Shown piece after piece: positions 25,898 to 35,126 of a stretch of 64,000 bases of DNA. Positions within the stretch are counted from its first letter, which is position 1; every line of letters begins with the position of its first letter. The translations under genes were made by a program, and so were the position numbers. The notes under the pieces were generated by a model that made no database searches, was not told the origin of the DNA, and saw nothing but the letters and a program-made list of their open reading frames with translations. Origin of the DNA: Paenibacillus thermotolerans (GTDB taxonomy: Bacteria > Bacillota > Bacilli > Paenibacillales > YIM-B00363); NCBI RefSeq assembly GCF_028745515.1, contig NZ_JAQZSG010000003.1:186001-250000 (forward strand). Direction: 5' to 3'.

Positions 25898-26908
25898 TTA
25901 GGAGCTTATAAGAACTACTTTTCCTGCCGATTCCGAGTTTTTTAACAGCTGCTGTGCGGACGCCGCTTCGGCAAACGGTACGCGGTGCGAGATCAATGGT
26001 TTGATTTCGCCCTTCTCCAGCATGGAGAAGAGAATCGCTGCGTCCTGTTGAAACCAATCCGGCTTATCCTTTCTTAACGAAGTAATGCTGTATATGAAGG
26101 CCGGATGGCCTTTCGGCGTAGCGCCTGTTTCCGTGACGGTCTTCCAATCGTCCATCCACTGCTTGTCCGTCGGATCGCACAAAGCGGACGTGAAGCCGTA
26201 CCCGATGAACCGTCCGTTGCGGTTTAACGTTTGAAACGAGCGATGCCAGTTGCCGCCGCCGATCGGATCGAATACGGCGTCCACTCCTGCCGGTTCGAGC
26301 CGGCGGATCGTATTGACGAAATCGTCGCTGCGGTAATCGATCGGAATCGCTCCGTATTGTGATACGATACGATGCTTCGATGCCGATGCGGTGCCGTACA
26401 TGGTAAGCTTCAACGCTTGTCCCAATTCCAACAGCGCGGTTCCGACGCCCCCGCTCGCTCCATGGATCAGGACGCTGTTTCCTTTCTTTACGGCCGCCAG
26501 ACGATGAAGCATCTGATACGCGGAAACATAATTAAGCATTACGGCCGAAGCTTGGGCGGCGTCAACCGAATCGGGAACCCGAATCAGCTGTTCCTCGGAG
26601 GCGTACAAAACTTCCGAGTAACCGCCCGTGCCGTTCGAAAGGACGCCGATGCGATCGCCTTTTCCATACGATTGCACACGTTCGCCTGTTTCGTCAACTA
26701 TGCCTACGACATCATAGCCGGGGACGAACGGCGGAGTCGGCGATTCCGGAAAGACGCCCTCTCTTCGCATGACATCCGCAAGCGCAACCCCCGCGGCTTG
26801 CACCTTGATTCGAACCTCGCCCGGCTGCGGTAAACGCAGCGGTTCGTTCACTCGCTCCAGCACCTCGGGACCGCCATATCGTCTTACTATTATACGTGAA
26901 TAATGCAT
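25898..26908 (-). CDS. Quinone oxidoreductase-like MDR family NAD(P)H dehydrogenase
   Basis: About 336 aa from the ATG at 26906-26908, which has GGGGAG at a proper distance; another ATG two codons earlier sits almost on that site. It is a medium-chain dehydrogenase/reductase of the zinc-free quinone-reductase group. The N-terminal GroES-like domain has GVALADVMRREGVFPESPTPPFVPGYDVVG, and the Rossmann part has VLIHGASGGVGTALLELGQALK. No catalytic zinc ligands are seen. Such enzymes reduce quinones or reactive enones with NADPH. It shares an operon with the MerR regulator downstream and lies outside the sugar modules. Confidence 0.92.
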   Translation of the reverse strand: MHYSRIIVRRYGGPEVLERVNEPLRLPQPGEVRIKVQAAGVALADVMRREGVFPESPTPPFVPGYDVVGIVDETGERVQSYGKGDRIGVLSNGTGGYSEVLYASEEQLIRVPDSVDAAQASAVMLNYVSAYQMLHRLAAVKKGNSVLIHGASGGVGTALLELGQALKLTMYGTASASKHRIVSQYGAIPIDYRSDDFVNTIRRLEPAGVDAVFDPIGGGNWHRSFQTLNRNGRFIGYGFTSALCDPTDKQWMDDWKTVTETGATPKGHPAFIYSITSLRKDKPDWFQQDAAILFSMLEKGEIKPLISHRVPFAEAASAQQLLKNSESAGKVVLISS

Positions 26909-26938
26909 CGACATCTCCCCTTTTTATTGATGTATCGG

Positions 26939-26969
26939 ATTATAAAGGTTAGAGTCGGCTCTAAGTCAA
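26939..26969 (-). promoter_or_regulatory. MerR-type promoter and operator
   Basis: On the minus strand TTGACT (26964-26969) and TATAAT (26939-26944) are 19 bases apart. This over-long spacer is typical of MerR-activated promoters. The spacer is centred on the perfect dyad TTAGAG-N4-CTCTAA (26949-26964). It drives the oxidoreductase-MerR pair. Confidence 0.85.
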
Positions 26970-27002
26970 TAAGGTTCGCTCATGCATCTCCATTTCGCTT
27001 AT

Positions 27003-27027
27003 ACAGAAAGAGGAGACATCGTCTCCT
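27003..27027 (-). terminator. Terminator at the end of module 2
   Basis: An 8-bp stem GAGGAGAC / GTCTCCTC with a 3-base loop is followed on the minus strand by TTTCTGT. It lies about 65 bases after permease D. Confidence 0.7.
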
Positions 27028-27091
27028 CCCTCCCATTGACTTCTTTGACGGACGATCCGGCGGGTCGAATAACGTCCCTGAAATCTATTTT

Positions 27092-28072
27092 TTATTCCAC
27101 CAAACCGGAGCGCTCGACGCCTTGAATGAAGTAGCGCTGCAGGAATAAGTAAACGATCAGCATCGGCAGCAACACCAGGAACGTCGCCGCCATAATGACG
27201 GTCAAGCTGAATACTTCGAAGCTTCGGCCGGACATCTGGTCCAGCGACTGGTACAGACGCGGCAGCATCATCGGAAGCGTGAACTTTGTGTCGGAAGACA
27301 GGAAGATGGACGGCTCGAAGAAATCGTTCCAGTGCCATACCAACGACAGCAAGGTTGTGACAACGATCGCCGGCGGCGTCAAAGGCAAAATAATGCGCCA
27401 ATATACTTTGAACGTTCCGCAGCCGTCCACCCGCGCAGCGTCCTCCAGCTCCCAAGGAAGGTTGCGAAACAGCTGGCGGAAAATAAAGATAAACAATGCG
27501 CCGCGCAGCCCGTTCCCCAAAAAGCTGGGAACAATCAAGGGGAGCATGCTGTCGAGCCATCCCATTCCCTTATATTGCATGAACATCGGAACGATGATCG
27601 TTTGGGGAGGAATGATCAGTGTAAACATGCAAAGAAAGAACAGAAGCTCGCGTCCGGGAAAGCGGATCCGGGCAAATCCGTAGGCCACGAACGAACACGA
27701 AATGACCTGACCGATGACGCTAAGACCGGAGATGATGACCGAATTTTTAAAGTGAGTCCAATATTGCAAGCCTAGCGCGCCGTAATAGAAATTTTCCCAC
27801 GCCATGCTTGTCGGAATCCATTTGATGGTAAAATTCATTAGATCGACCGGCTGCTTTAGAGCCGTCGTAATCATGTAAATGAACGGATACAAGAATACGA
27901 AAGCCAAGTCTATCAGAATAACATATACGAATATTTGGTATATAATGCTATACCAGCGGCTTTTGCTGATGGCCCGGCTTTGCAAACGCCTCAACATGGC
28001 GCCCGCTTTGTCGGCGGTTTTCGGTCCGCCCGCCTCCGTAACGGATTGGCCGGGATTCGATATAGGATTCAC
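27092..28072 (-). CDS. Carbohydrate ABC transporter permease (module 2, permease D)
   Basis: I prefer the GTG at 28070-28072, which gives 326 aa and has AAGGGAG about ten bases upstream; an ATG at 28114 would overlap permease C. It is MalG-type with six hydrophobic segments and EAA loop ELEDAARVDGCGTFKVYWRIILPLTP. The C-terminus, FFIQGVERSGLVE in outline, matches D of modules 1 (IERTGMVE) and 3 (IERTGLVE), a useful marker of this orthologous group. It is the last gene of module 2 before the terminator at 27003-27027. Confidence 0.92.
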   Translation of the reverse strand: MNPISNPGQSVTEAGGPKTADKAGAMLRRLQSRAISKSRWYSIIYQIFVYVILIDLAFVFLYPFIYMITTALKQPVDLMNFTIKWIPTSMAWENFYYGALGLQYWTHFKNSVIISGLSVIGQVISCSFVAYGFARIRFPGRELLFFLCMFTLIIPPQTIIVPMFMQYKGMGWLDSMLPLIVPSFLGNGLRGALFIFIFRQLFRNLPWELEDAARVDGCGTFKVYWRIILPLTPPAIVVTTLLSLVWHWNDFFEPSIFLSSDTKFTLPMMLPRLYQSLDQMSGRSFEVFSLTVIMAATFLVLLPMLIVYLFLQRYFIQGVERSGLVE

Positions 28073-28091
28073 GCTGCATTCACTCCCTTGC

Positions 28092-28961
28092 TTATTTTTC
28101 CCCCGTATAAACAACTACGCGTCTGGAGGAGACAAATACAATGACTAATAACAGAAAGATAAACAAGAAGTAAATCCAGCCCATGGCAGAAGCGTAGCCC
28201 ATTTCGATTTTCGTAAATGCCGTATTCTTGATGTACACCATCATCCGGTTGTTGATATCGGTGAAGGAGTCGACGAACGTATATACCGTGTTCAGCAATA
28301 TGATCGGGGAAATGAGCGGCAGCGTAATTTTCCAAAACATTTCCCACTCGGTCGCCCCGTCGCACCGGGCCGATTCATATAGAGAGAGTGATATCCCTTG
28401 CAGCCCGGCAAGAAAGAGCAGCACCTGCACGCCGGTTTTCCAGAAGATGACCGTCAGACGGCTAAGCATATCGAAAATAATTTGCGAAAACGTCGGCCCC
28501 ATATAAAGGAACACTTCGTCCGGCACGCCGATCCCGTTGACCAGCGTATCTTTTCCGACGCCCGCATACAGCAGCTGCTGCATGGCAAGCCCCGTACCGA
28601 TCAGTACGGGAAGGAAGAAAGCCGCCCGAAAGAACGCTCTTCCTCTAATTTTGTGGTTCAACAAAATAGCGATGAACAGGGAAAATACGATAATAAGCGG
28701 CGTATTGATCAGCGCGTCCTGAACGACTGTAATAAACAGAGGAATGTATTGGGTGTCCAACACGAACGCTTTCTTGAAGTTCGCCCAGCCCACAGCCTGC
28801 AGTTTGAAGTTGCCGACGCCTACAACCTCATGGAAGCCCAGCCACAGGGAGTAAACGAGCGGATAAGCCATAAATAACAGAAACCCAACGACCCACGGCG
28901 CGATATATACATAGCCTGCAAACATTTTTTTCCTTTCGAGACTTATTCTTCTCATGCTCAA
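28092..28961 (-). CDS. Sugar ABC transporter permease (module 2, permease C)
   Basis: A 289 aa MalF/UgpA-type permease with six hydrophobic segments and EAA loop LYESARCDGATEWEMFWKITLPLISP near 195-220. It shares ALLINHK-like and FFRAAFFLPVLIGTG stretches with C of modules 1 and 3. The start overlaps the DUF5696 stop (ATGA), as in the other two modules, and permease D follows after 19 bases. It is an integral membrane component of the second importer of this module. Confidence 0.92.
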   Translation of the reverse strand: MSMRRISLERKKMFAGYVYIAPWVVGFLLFMAYPLVYSLWLGFHEVVGVGNFKLQAVGWANFKKAFVLDTQYIPLFITVVQDALINTPLIIVFSLFIAILLNHKIRGRAFFRAAFFLPVLIGTGLAMQQLLYAGVGKDTLVNGIGVPDEVFLYMGPTFSQIIFDMLSRLTVIFWKTGVQVLLFLAGLQGISLSLYESARCDGATEWEMFWKITLPLISPIILLNTVYTFVDSFTDINNRMMVYIKNTAFTKIEMGYASAMGWIYFLFIFLLLVIVFVSSRRVVVYTGEK

Positions 28962-31192
28962 CCCCCCTTTGGCACGACGATAAAGTCTTTCTCGGGAATC
29001 GTATGTCCGTCGACGATGATTCCGCGAGGCAAGTAGTTGACAATGACCCGGGTGCCGTCCTCGTACGTGGTCTCATACACGTCGGACTGTACTTTCCGGT
29101 GCCCTACTATAGTTTGCGGCCATAGAGGCCGCAGCCTCTCGTTCATTTCCTTGTACTGCTCTACCGAGCGATCGACCCAGTTGTCGTAGTCGGAGCTGAA
29201 CAAATCGCTGTAATACGTATCCTTCAGTTCCTCGGAATGGTCCGCCGTCAATTGGTAGTAAGGCATGTAGCCGTATTCGACCATTTTTAAATATTGCAGG
29301 TCCGGATCGTAGAACAGGTTTTGCGGATTTCCGGAATACGGCACGTAGCCGTGAAGCACCATCTGATAGAACGGAACGACTTCGTCCGTAAAGAAATAGC
29401 CGCTGTCGTCCATTGGGGCGTCAAACACGCGGTCCGCCATCAGAATGCCGTAGCCGTTGCCGCCGACGACCGCCGCTCCTCCGAACTGCTTGCGGGAGGT
29501 GTCCATCATCTCCAGCCATTGCTTCGCCGTGCCTTCCCTGAGCAGGGGGTAATCGTCGTTATAGTCGTAATAAACCAGCGATCCGATTCCGTCAAAGTTA
29601 ATGCCTGTAATGTTCAGCTTGCTTAACGGATCCAAATAATGGTTCTGGAACGCCAAATTGCGCTTGCGCGCATTCAGGTAGAACATTTCGTTGAAACGGT
29701 CCGTAACGGCGAAATGGTTCGCTCCTTTCACGACATCGGTGCGGGTCGAGAAACCGCCGCTGTTCTTCCACGCTTCGATGAAATTATCCTGAAGGAACAG
29801 CTGATAGCCGTTCTTCTTCGTAAAATCGCTTAATTTCTGCAAGCCGCTCATGCCGCCTAACTCGGGAGCAGGCTTGCCGTCGGAAGGGTACTCCAGGTAG
29901 CCTTTGCCCGTCCAGCCAAGCAAATTGGCGGATATTCGCTCTACGCCCCGCTTCTTCAAGTCTTCCATAATCGATTGCGCCTGCGAGAACGTTGTCGTAG
30001 AGATGTAGGCATCGATCAAGATTTGATGCTTCTTGATGCCGGTTAGCAGATCCAGCCCGTATGGGATCGGATCGCCTTGTTGAATGCGGGACTTCAGCCC
30101 TTTCTCATCGACGAGAAAATTGCGGTACGCGGCAGCCATTCGGCTGTAATCGGCATCATCCCCGCTGAAAAACACATAGCGGACCGTATGGTCTTCACGG
30201 ATCAATTCCTTCTCCGCTTGCTTCGTCAGGTTGCCGTTCCGCTTCACCGCTTCATAATCCCGCCGGTAAACAAACTCGGACGAAACGCGGTTCAAATTGA
30301 TCAAATATCCGCTCGGGGAATAGAGCACATTCGCATCGTATTCACCGTCGGTGATCATGCCGAGGAAGGCGTTGTCCTCAACCTTCAAGCCGAAGACGGG
30401 AAGAAGGGCGCTCTGCTCTCTCCGGTTAAAGTAGTTGAACGTAATCGTATCCGGACCGTACACGCTTGCCTTATACGGGTTCAAATAGTTCGGATGATTG
30501 GACTTGAAGTACGAAATAGCCCCGGGACCGTCGGGATAAAAGGCGTAGCCTTGCTGATGGTCCGATGCCGCCCCGAAAAACGGCAGCGGAGCGATCGACA
30601 TAATCCAGTTGTTTTTCGATTCCTTGATCGACTCGGCCGGAATCGTCACGTCCAGCGCATCGCCTTTCAATTGAAAGCTCATATCGAAGCTGATTTTCAG
30701 TCTCGGCAGCTCATAATGCACCAAGATGCCGTTGTCCATCGGGGTCGTGCTCAAGCTCGGCTGTTCGATCACGGAGTTCGTTTCCTGCGTTTCCAGCGCC
30801 GGCAAGCTCGGATCCGTATACGTCATATGGAAGATCGACTGACTGCTCGCCGTCCATAGCTCGTTCCCGTCCGTCTCGACATCGTCCAGCGATACCGCCG
30901 ATTTCCATTGGTATCCATTGGTTTTATCCTGCACTTTAATGGCGGAATCGGAGGATCGGAAGTACAGAATAAGCCGATCGGATTCGCCGATTTTCTCGTA
31001 TTCGCTTTGCTGTACCGGGGGCGGAATTTCGGCATCCTCCGGTATGGCGGCCTCCGCCGTCTGCTCACTCATCTCCTGACGGACTTTGTCGATGGATCTT
31101 AGCACGGAGGGCAGGGCCAGAAGTATAATAGCCGCGCTGATAATGCCTACGGTTATATAGTAAACCCACCTTTTGGCTTTTACCGTTAGCAT
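28958..31192 (-). CDS. DUF5696 membrane-anchored protein, putative glycosidase-like (module 2)
   Basis: 744 aa from the ATG at 31190-31192, chosen for the GAGGGGGG site just upstream; a TTG at 31207 overlapping the Yip1 stop as TTGA is the alternative. Layout follows the module-1 paralogue: N-terminal anchor (~8-28), beta domain with GYAFYPDGPGAISYF, TIM-barrel-like region with GINFDGIGSLVYYDYND and FFTDEVVPFYQMVLHGY, and tail VYETTYEDGTRVIVNY. Where module 1 has HYADGPGN, this copy has NFDGIGS, so the acidic residue shifts, which may mean different specificity. It probably acts outside the membrane on glycans, by inference. It lies between the separate Yip1 gene and permease C. Confidence 0.8.
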   Translation of the reverse strand: MLTVKAKRWVYYITVGIISAAIILLALPSVLRSIDKVRQEMSEQTAEAAIPEDAEIPPPVQQSEYEKIGESDRLILYFRSSDSAIKVQDKTNGYQWKSAVSLDDVETDGNELWTASSQSIFHMTYTDPSLPALETQETNSVIEQPSLSTTPMDNGILVHYELPRLKISFDMSFQLKGDALDVTIPAESIKESKNNWIMSIAPLPFFGAASDHQQGYAFYPDGPGAISYFKSNHPNYLNPYKASVYGPDTITFNYFNRREQSALLPVFGLKVEDNAFLGMITDGEYDANVLYSPSGYLINLNRVSSEFVYRRDYEAVKRNGNLTKQAEKELIREDHTVRYVFFSGDDADYSRMAAAYRNFLVDEKGLKSRIQQGDPIPYGLDLLTGIKKHQILIDAYISTTTFSQAQSIMEDLKKRGVERISANLLGWTGKGYLEYPSDGKPAPELGGMSGLQKLSDFTKKNGYQLFLQDNFIEAWKNSGGFSTRTDVVKGANHFAVTDRFNEMFYLNARKRNLAFQNHYLDPLSKLNITGINFDGIGSLVYYDYNDDYPLLREGTAKQWLEMMDTSRKQFGGAAVVGGNGYGILMADRVFDAPMDDSGYFFTDEVVPFYQMVLHGYVPYSGNPQNLFYDPDLQYLKMVEYGYMPYYQLTADHSEELKDTYYSDLFSSDYDNWVDRSVEQYKEMNERLRPLWPQTIVGHRKVQSDVYETTYEDGTRVIVNYLPRGIIVDGHTIPEKDFIVVPKGG

Positions 31193-31203
31193 GGTATCCC
31201 CCC

Positions 31204-31851
31204 TCAATTTTCCAGTAAATATCGGATTTCGATGCTAACTTCGTCAATGAACTGAAGCACGTGGTTCGTCAACGCGAAAACAAGTCCGACGGTTCCCCAG
31301 AAGATGATAAAAGCAAAAATGCACAATAGAGTCACGCCGACCGTTTTTTTAAAGGTGTAATCGTTCAAAACCTTAATCTGGATGAAGATCAGTATGGCGA
31401 CCCAGATCCAAACAATGGCGTTCAAGCTGTGATAAAGGCCGATTTCCCCCCTCGAAATGATCAGCGAAAGGAGCGCCAGCGGTATTGTAAAGACGATATA
31501 CGGGATTAGTGAAAAAGACATCGCCGCAAATACGTCCCTAAAGTGGGCCTCGCCGTCCATGATCGCCGTGATCAAATAACAGGCGATGACTCCCGAAATA
31601 AGCGGTAAGACGAATCGGGCGAGCTCCAAATTTAAATTCGCATCTTCCGGCTGCAAAGCCGTAATGTGAAAGCTGGTCATGTAAATGGTAATAATTCTTA
31701 CGCATAAAGTCAGAAGGATCAAAATGAAGGCCGCGGCCACATTCCGCTGTTTCTGCAGTTCTTCGAACGCGTCAATCGGGTGGAAAAGCACCGCGACCCC
31801 TAATCGGAAAGAACGCAGCCCGGACTGCCTGATCGAAGCTAATTTGTTCAA
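31204..31851 (-). CDS. Yip1-family membrane protein, stand-alone (module 2)
   Basis: 215 aa, starting with TTG at 31849-31851 and overlapping the NHL stop as TTGA. AAGGAGGT lies seven bases upstream, inside the end of the NHL gene. It contains a cytoplasmic lead (FRLGVAVLFHPIDAFEELQKQR) and five hydrophobic helices, equivalent to residues ~480-682 of the module-1 fusion. AVLFHPIDAFEELQ corresponds to YVMFHPYEGFYRLK there and to FAVLRHPMNGMYDIA in module 3. Function is unknown; bacterial Yip1-domain proteins are polytopic membrane proteins. Fission rather than a broken frame is supported by the clean start and ribosome site. Confidence 0.85.
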   Translation of the reverse strand: MNKLASIRQSGLRSFRLGVAVLFHPIDAFEELQKQRNVAAAFILILLTLCVRIITIYMTSFHITALQPEDANLNLELARFVLPLISGVIACYLITAIMDGEAHFRDVFAAMSFSLIPYIVFTIPLALLSLIISRGEIGLYHSLNAIVWIWVAILIFIQIKVLNDYTFKKTVGVTLLCIFAFIIFWGTVGLVFALTNHVLQFIDEVSIEIRYLLEN

Positions 31852-33269
31852 AAGCCATACCTCCTTATGACGTTATTCGTAACACGACGCAGCCACTTCA
31901 CAATGAGGTATATCACATACACAATCGCTACAGCCGCAAGCAAAACCCAACCGAGATATTTGCGCATCAGGTCGTGCCGATATTCCGCGAACGCTTTCGA
32001 ATAACCTTCCTGGTCCTCGCCCAGCTTGAATTCCTTCATCGCTTCCTTCCACTTTTCTTCCTTCATCAGCGCTTTGGCGACGCCCCGGTGGGCCCACGGA
32101 TAGTTTTCGTCGATTCTCAGAACTTCTTTCCAAGGCTCCATAGCTTCCTGGTAGCGTCCGTCGAAATACAGCTGGCTTGCTTCGTGAATCAGCTGTGCAA
32201 ACCTAGTAGGTTTAAACATTTGAATATTGTTGCGGTCCCGGTCAAGCACATAAATATTGCCGGATTTGTCGACGACAAGGCTGATCGGATATTCAAAGCG
32301 GCTCTTTACGTCGCCATGACCGCCGAATACGGCCAGCAGGTTGCCTTCCTGGTCATACTGGTAAATTTTCCGCGACGTAGCGTCAAGCGCATTGACGATG
32401 CCATACTGATCCACGGCCAAATCGACAAAATAAGGCACCTCAAGCGTTCCGCTATCGATCGAATTTTCGCCATAAAATTTCTTCGTGTAAATGTTCTCGC
32501 CCATCGCATTGAATTTCTTGATTTGATCGCTTTCAATCAGCACAGTAGGGGCATATATGAACCCTTTGTTGTCCATCGTAATATTCGAGTTTTGCGGCGG
32601 TACGGCATTGTTCAGCTGCTCCCGCTGCTCCGGTGTAGCCAGCACGCGAACGAGCAGGTTTTTCCAGCTGAACGGAACGCGGTTTGCCCCGATATAGCCG
32701 CGGAACTGGTTCATCGCGTCGATCATCATGAAGCCGCTGTAATCGGTCTTATTCAGCACGTACAAATATCCGCGGCGGTCGATAATGACCTTATCCGGAG
32801 CGAAATCCATATCTTCGCTAATCAGCTTGGACTCCGGCTTCGCAAATTCCTCGATAAACTCGCCGTCCGGCGACAGATGCACGACTTTTCCGTTTCCCGT
32901 ATCGGCAACGAACATGTGGCCGTAATCATCGACGAAAATCCCTTGCGGTCTGCTGAAGGATAGCCCCTGCTCCTCCCCGTAGATGCCGAGCACCTTGCCG
33001 TCGGCATTCAGCTTGACGATGCGGTTGTTCTCCGTGTCGGCCACGTAGAGCAAACCGTCCTTGTCGATAAACAGGTCGCTCGGCTTGCTCAACCCCGGTT
33101 CGCCTACATCGATGATCACTTTATCCACGGTATACGTTAGCGGAATGGGAATCCGGTATCCGTGCATAGGGTCGAGGGTATAGGACATTTCCGGAAGAGC
33201 GTAAGCGGGCAAGGCGTATATCATAAACAGCAGACATCCGAGTATTCCCGCTGCTAATCTTTTTTTCAT
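31848..33269 (-). CDS. NHL-repeat/TPR-like membrane-anchored protein (module 2)
   Basis: 473 aa. A signal peptide at ~1-24 (ending LPAYA) is followed by an NHL propeller at ~50-350 (LYVADTENNRIVKLNADGKV; MFVADTGNGKVVHLSPDG; IYVLDRDRNNIQMFK). A helical repeat region follows at ~365-425 (AHRGVAKALMKEEKWKEAMKEF), then one membrane helix (~440-462) and a short basic tail. It corresponds to the first two thirds of the fused proteins of modules 1 and 3. The propeller should face outward, with the C-terminus in the cytoplasm near the separately made Yip1 domain. It follows permease B by 12 bases. Confidence 0.85.
   Translation of the reverse strand: MKKRLAAGILGCLLFMIYALPAYALPEMSYTLDPMHGYRIPIPLTYTVDKVIIDVGEPGLSKPSDLFIDKDGLLYVADTENNRIVKLNADGKVLGIYGEEQGLSFSRPQGIFVDDYGHMFVADTGNGKVVHLSPDGEFIEEFAKPESKLISEDMDFAPDKVIIDRRGYLYVLNKTDYSGFMMIDAMNQFRGYIGANRVPFSWKNLLVRVLATPEQREQLNNAVPPQNSNITMDNKGFIYAPTVLIESDQIKKFNAMGENIYTKKFYGENSIDSGTLEVPYFVDLAVDQYGIVNALDATSRKIYQYDQEGNLLAVFGGHGDVKSRFEYPISLVVDKSGNIYVLDRDRNNIQMFKPTRFAQLIHEASQLYFDGRYQEAMEPWKEVLRIDENYPWAHRGVAKALMKEEKWKEAMKEFKLGEDQEGYSKAFAEYRHDLMRKYLGWVLLAAVAIVYVIYLIVKWLRRVTNNVIRRYGF
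31859..31866 (-). promoter_or_regulatory. Ribosome binding site for the split Yip1 gene
   Basis: AAGGAGGT in the last codons of the NHL gene, seven bases before TTG at 31851. It shows that the two reading frames are separately translated. Confidence 0.8.
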
Positions 33270-33281
33270 CGTTTCCTCCCC

Positions 33282-34145
33282 CTAAGCTTTAATACCGGAA
33301 TGAACCATCGTGTTCATAACCAATCGTTGGAACAGCAAGAAGATCAAGATCGGCGGCAGCGTTATCAGGAACGTACCGGCGGCAAGCGCCCCCGACCGCG
33401 CGACGACACCCGGTCCGCCGGCAAGCGTCTGGATCGCCAGAGGCAGCGTTTTCATCGTTTCGCTGGTCGTGAACACGAGAGCTGAGAAGAAATCGTTCCA
33501 GTTCGCGATGAACGTAAAAATAATCAGCGTCGACCATGCCGGCTTACTGACGGCCATAATGACTTTCCAGAAAATTTTCCATTCCGAAGCGCCGTCGATG
33601 TGCGCCGCTTCGATTAAAACGTCGGGAATCTGATCGATAAACTGCTTCATCAAAAAGATGTTGAAGGCCACCGCGATTTTCGGCAATATCAACGCCCAAT
33701 ACGTGTTGACCATCCCTAAGCTGGAGACGATCATATACGTCGGAATTTGCGTGACCTGCGGCGAGAACATCAGCGCCGACAAGATGACGGCAAATAAGGC
33801 GTTTGCGCCCGGCAGCTTGAACTTGGACAGCACATACGCGCCCAGACAGCTGACAAACAGCGTGCCTGCAACAATCGAGCCCGAAACAAACAAGCTGTTG
33901 AAAATATAGCGCGAGAAAGGAACGATCGAGCTGTCCGTTGCGGTCAGAAGATCAAAAAAGTTGCGCAGCGTCGGCTTCTGTACGAAGAAACGCGGCGGAT
34001 ACAGGAACAGCTCATCCAGCGGTTTAAACGCCGTTGATACCATGTAGACGATCGGCAATGCCGTGAAGCCGACCAGTGCGATCATGAATACATACAATAA
34101 TCCCCTGTTGAAGCGGGTAACAAATTTCGCATAATTTGTCGACAC
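33282..34145 (-). CDS. Carbohydrate ABC transporter permease (module 2, permease B)
   Basis: A 287 aa MalG-type permease with six hydrophobic segments. Its EAA loop is VLIEAAHIDGASEWKIFWKVIMAVSKP, and it ends in VMNTMVHSGIKA, matching the B permeases of modules 1 and 3. The periplasmic-side loop FKPLDELFLYPPRFFVQKPTL is nearly the same as FKPINELFLYPPRFIVQDPTL of module 3 B. It lies 13 bases behind permease A and 12 before the NHL gene. Confidence 0.93.
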   Translation of the reverse strand: MSTNYAKFVTRFNRGLLYVFMIALVGFTALPIVYMVSTAFKPLDELFLYPPRFFVQKPTLRNFFDLLTATDSSIVPFSRYIFNSLFVSGSIVAGTLFVSCLGAYVLSKFKLPGANALFAVILSALMFSPQVTQIPTYMIVSSLGMVNTYWALILPKIAVAFNIFLMKQFIDQIPDVLIEAAHIDGASEWKIFWKVIMAVSKPAWSTLIIFTFIANWNDFFSALVFTTSETMKTLPLAIQTLAGGPGVVARSGALAAGTFLITLPPILIFLLFQRLVMNTMVHSGIKA

Positions 34146-34158
34146 GTCCTTTGCCCCC

Positions 34159-35109
34159 TTATTGATCTTTTGATGACAGCAATTTCATCACAATGCGGCC
34201 TAATCCGAACGTAACAAAGAACAGGAACACCGCGATGGACGACGCATATCCGAGTTCAAACCGGATAAAGGCGTAGTCGAACAAGTGAGAAATGATCGTA
34301 TGTCCCGCGTAGTTGGGGCTCGGCATACCGGAAATTGCCACGGCGATATCGAATACGCCGAAGGCGGCCACAATGGAGTTGACCGCGCCGAACAGCAATT
34401 GCGGTTTCATCAAAGGAATGGTAATGTACCACAATTCCTGAAAGCGGCCGGAAATACCGTCGATCGATCCCGCTTCGTACAGTTCGGGCGAAACATTCTG
34501 CAAGCCGGCGAGAAACACCAGAAAGCCCGTCCCCATACTCATCCAAAGAGAAACGACAATAATGACCGGCATTATCGTATCGGGGTCGGTGTTCCACAGA
34601 ATCGGCTCGCTGATCATGCCCCAGTTCAGAAGCGTATTGTTTAACAGCCCGTACCTGTCGCCGGAGAAAATATAAAGCCAAACGATCGACAACGCGATGC
34701 CGCTCGTAATCGACGGGACATAGAAAGCCAAGGAAAAGACCATCTTAGCCCGCAGCGTATTGATGACCCAGGCCAGCAAGAATGACAGACAATAGCTGAG
34801 AGGGCCTGCAACTACGGCAAACACAAATGTGTTTTTGAGAGATTTGATAAAAATGTCGTCTTCGAGAAACAGCACGCTGTAGTTCGTTAAGCCGATCCAC
34901 TTGGGCGGCTGCAGCATATTGTAATAGGTAAAGCTCAAATAGACCGATTGAACGACAGGAATGACGGTGAACGTAATAAAAAGAATAAGGAAGGGGCTAA
35001 GGAATAAATAGCCTAGCGCCACCTTTCTTCCGGTACTGGACAATAAAAACCTTTTGGCTCTATGCGGCATCAGCCGAAGCGGGTTTTCCACTTCTACGCT
35101 GTTTTGCAT
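34159..35109 (-). CDS. Sugar ABC transporter permease (module 2, permease A)
   Basis: A 316 aa MalF/UgpA-type permease. It has a ~25-residue polar lead, six hydrophobic segments, and EAA loop LYEAGSIDGISGRFQELWYITIPLMKP. Shared group markers are SGDRYGLLNN and PNYAGHTIISHLFDYAFIRFELGYASS, as in A of modules 1 and 3. It is 17 bases behind the long binding protein and pairs with permease B. Confidence 0.93.
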   Translation of the reverse strand: MQNSVEVENPLRLMPHRAKRFLLSSTGRKVALGYLFLSPFLILFITFTVIPVVQSVYLSFTYYNMLQPPKWIGLTNYSVLFLEDDIFIKSLKNTFVFAVVAGPLSYCLSFLLAWVINTLRAKMVFSLAFYVPSITSGIALSIVWLYIFSGDRYGLLNNTLLNWGMISEPILWNTDPDTIMPVIIVVSLWMSMGTGFLVFLAGLQNVSPELYEAGSIDGISGRFQELWYITIPLMKPQLLFGAVNSIVAAFGVFDIAVAISGMPSPNYAGHTIISHLFDYAFIRFELGYASSIAVFLFFVTFGLGRIVMKLLSSKDQ

Positions 35110-35126
35110 ATCGATACCCCCTCCCG

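Noticed and set aside
31848-31866. Frameshift error splitting the module-2 NHL-Yip1 gene
   Set aside because: The second frame has its own ribosome site and a coupled start, and the split lies in a linker, so two genes are the better reading.
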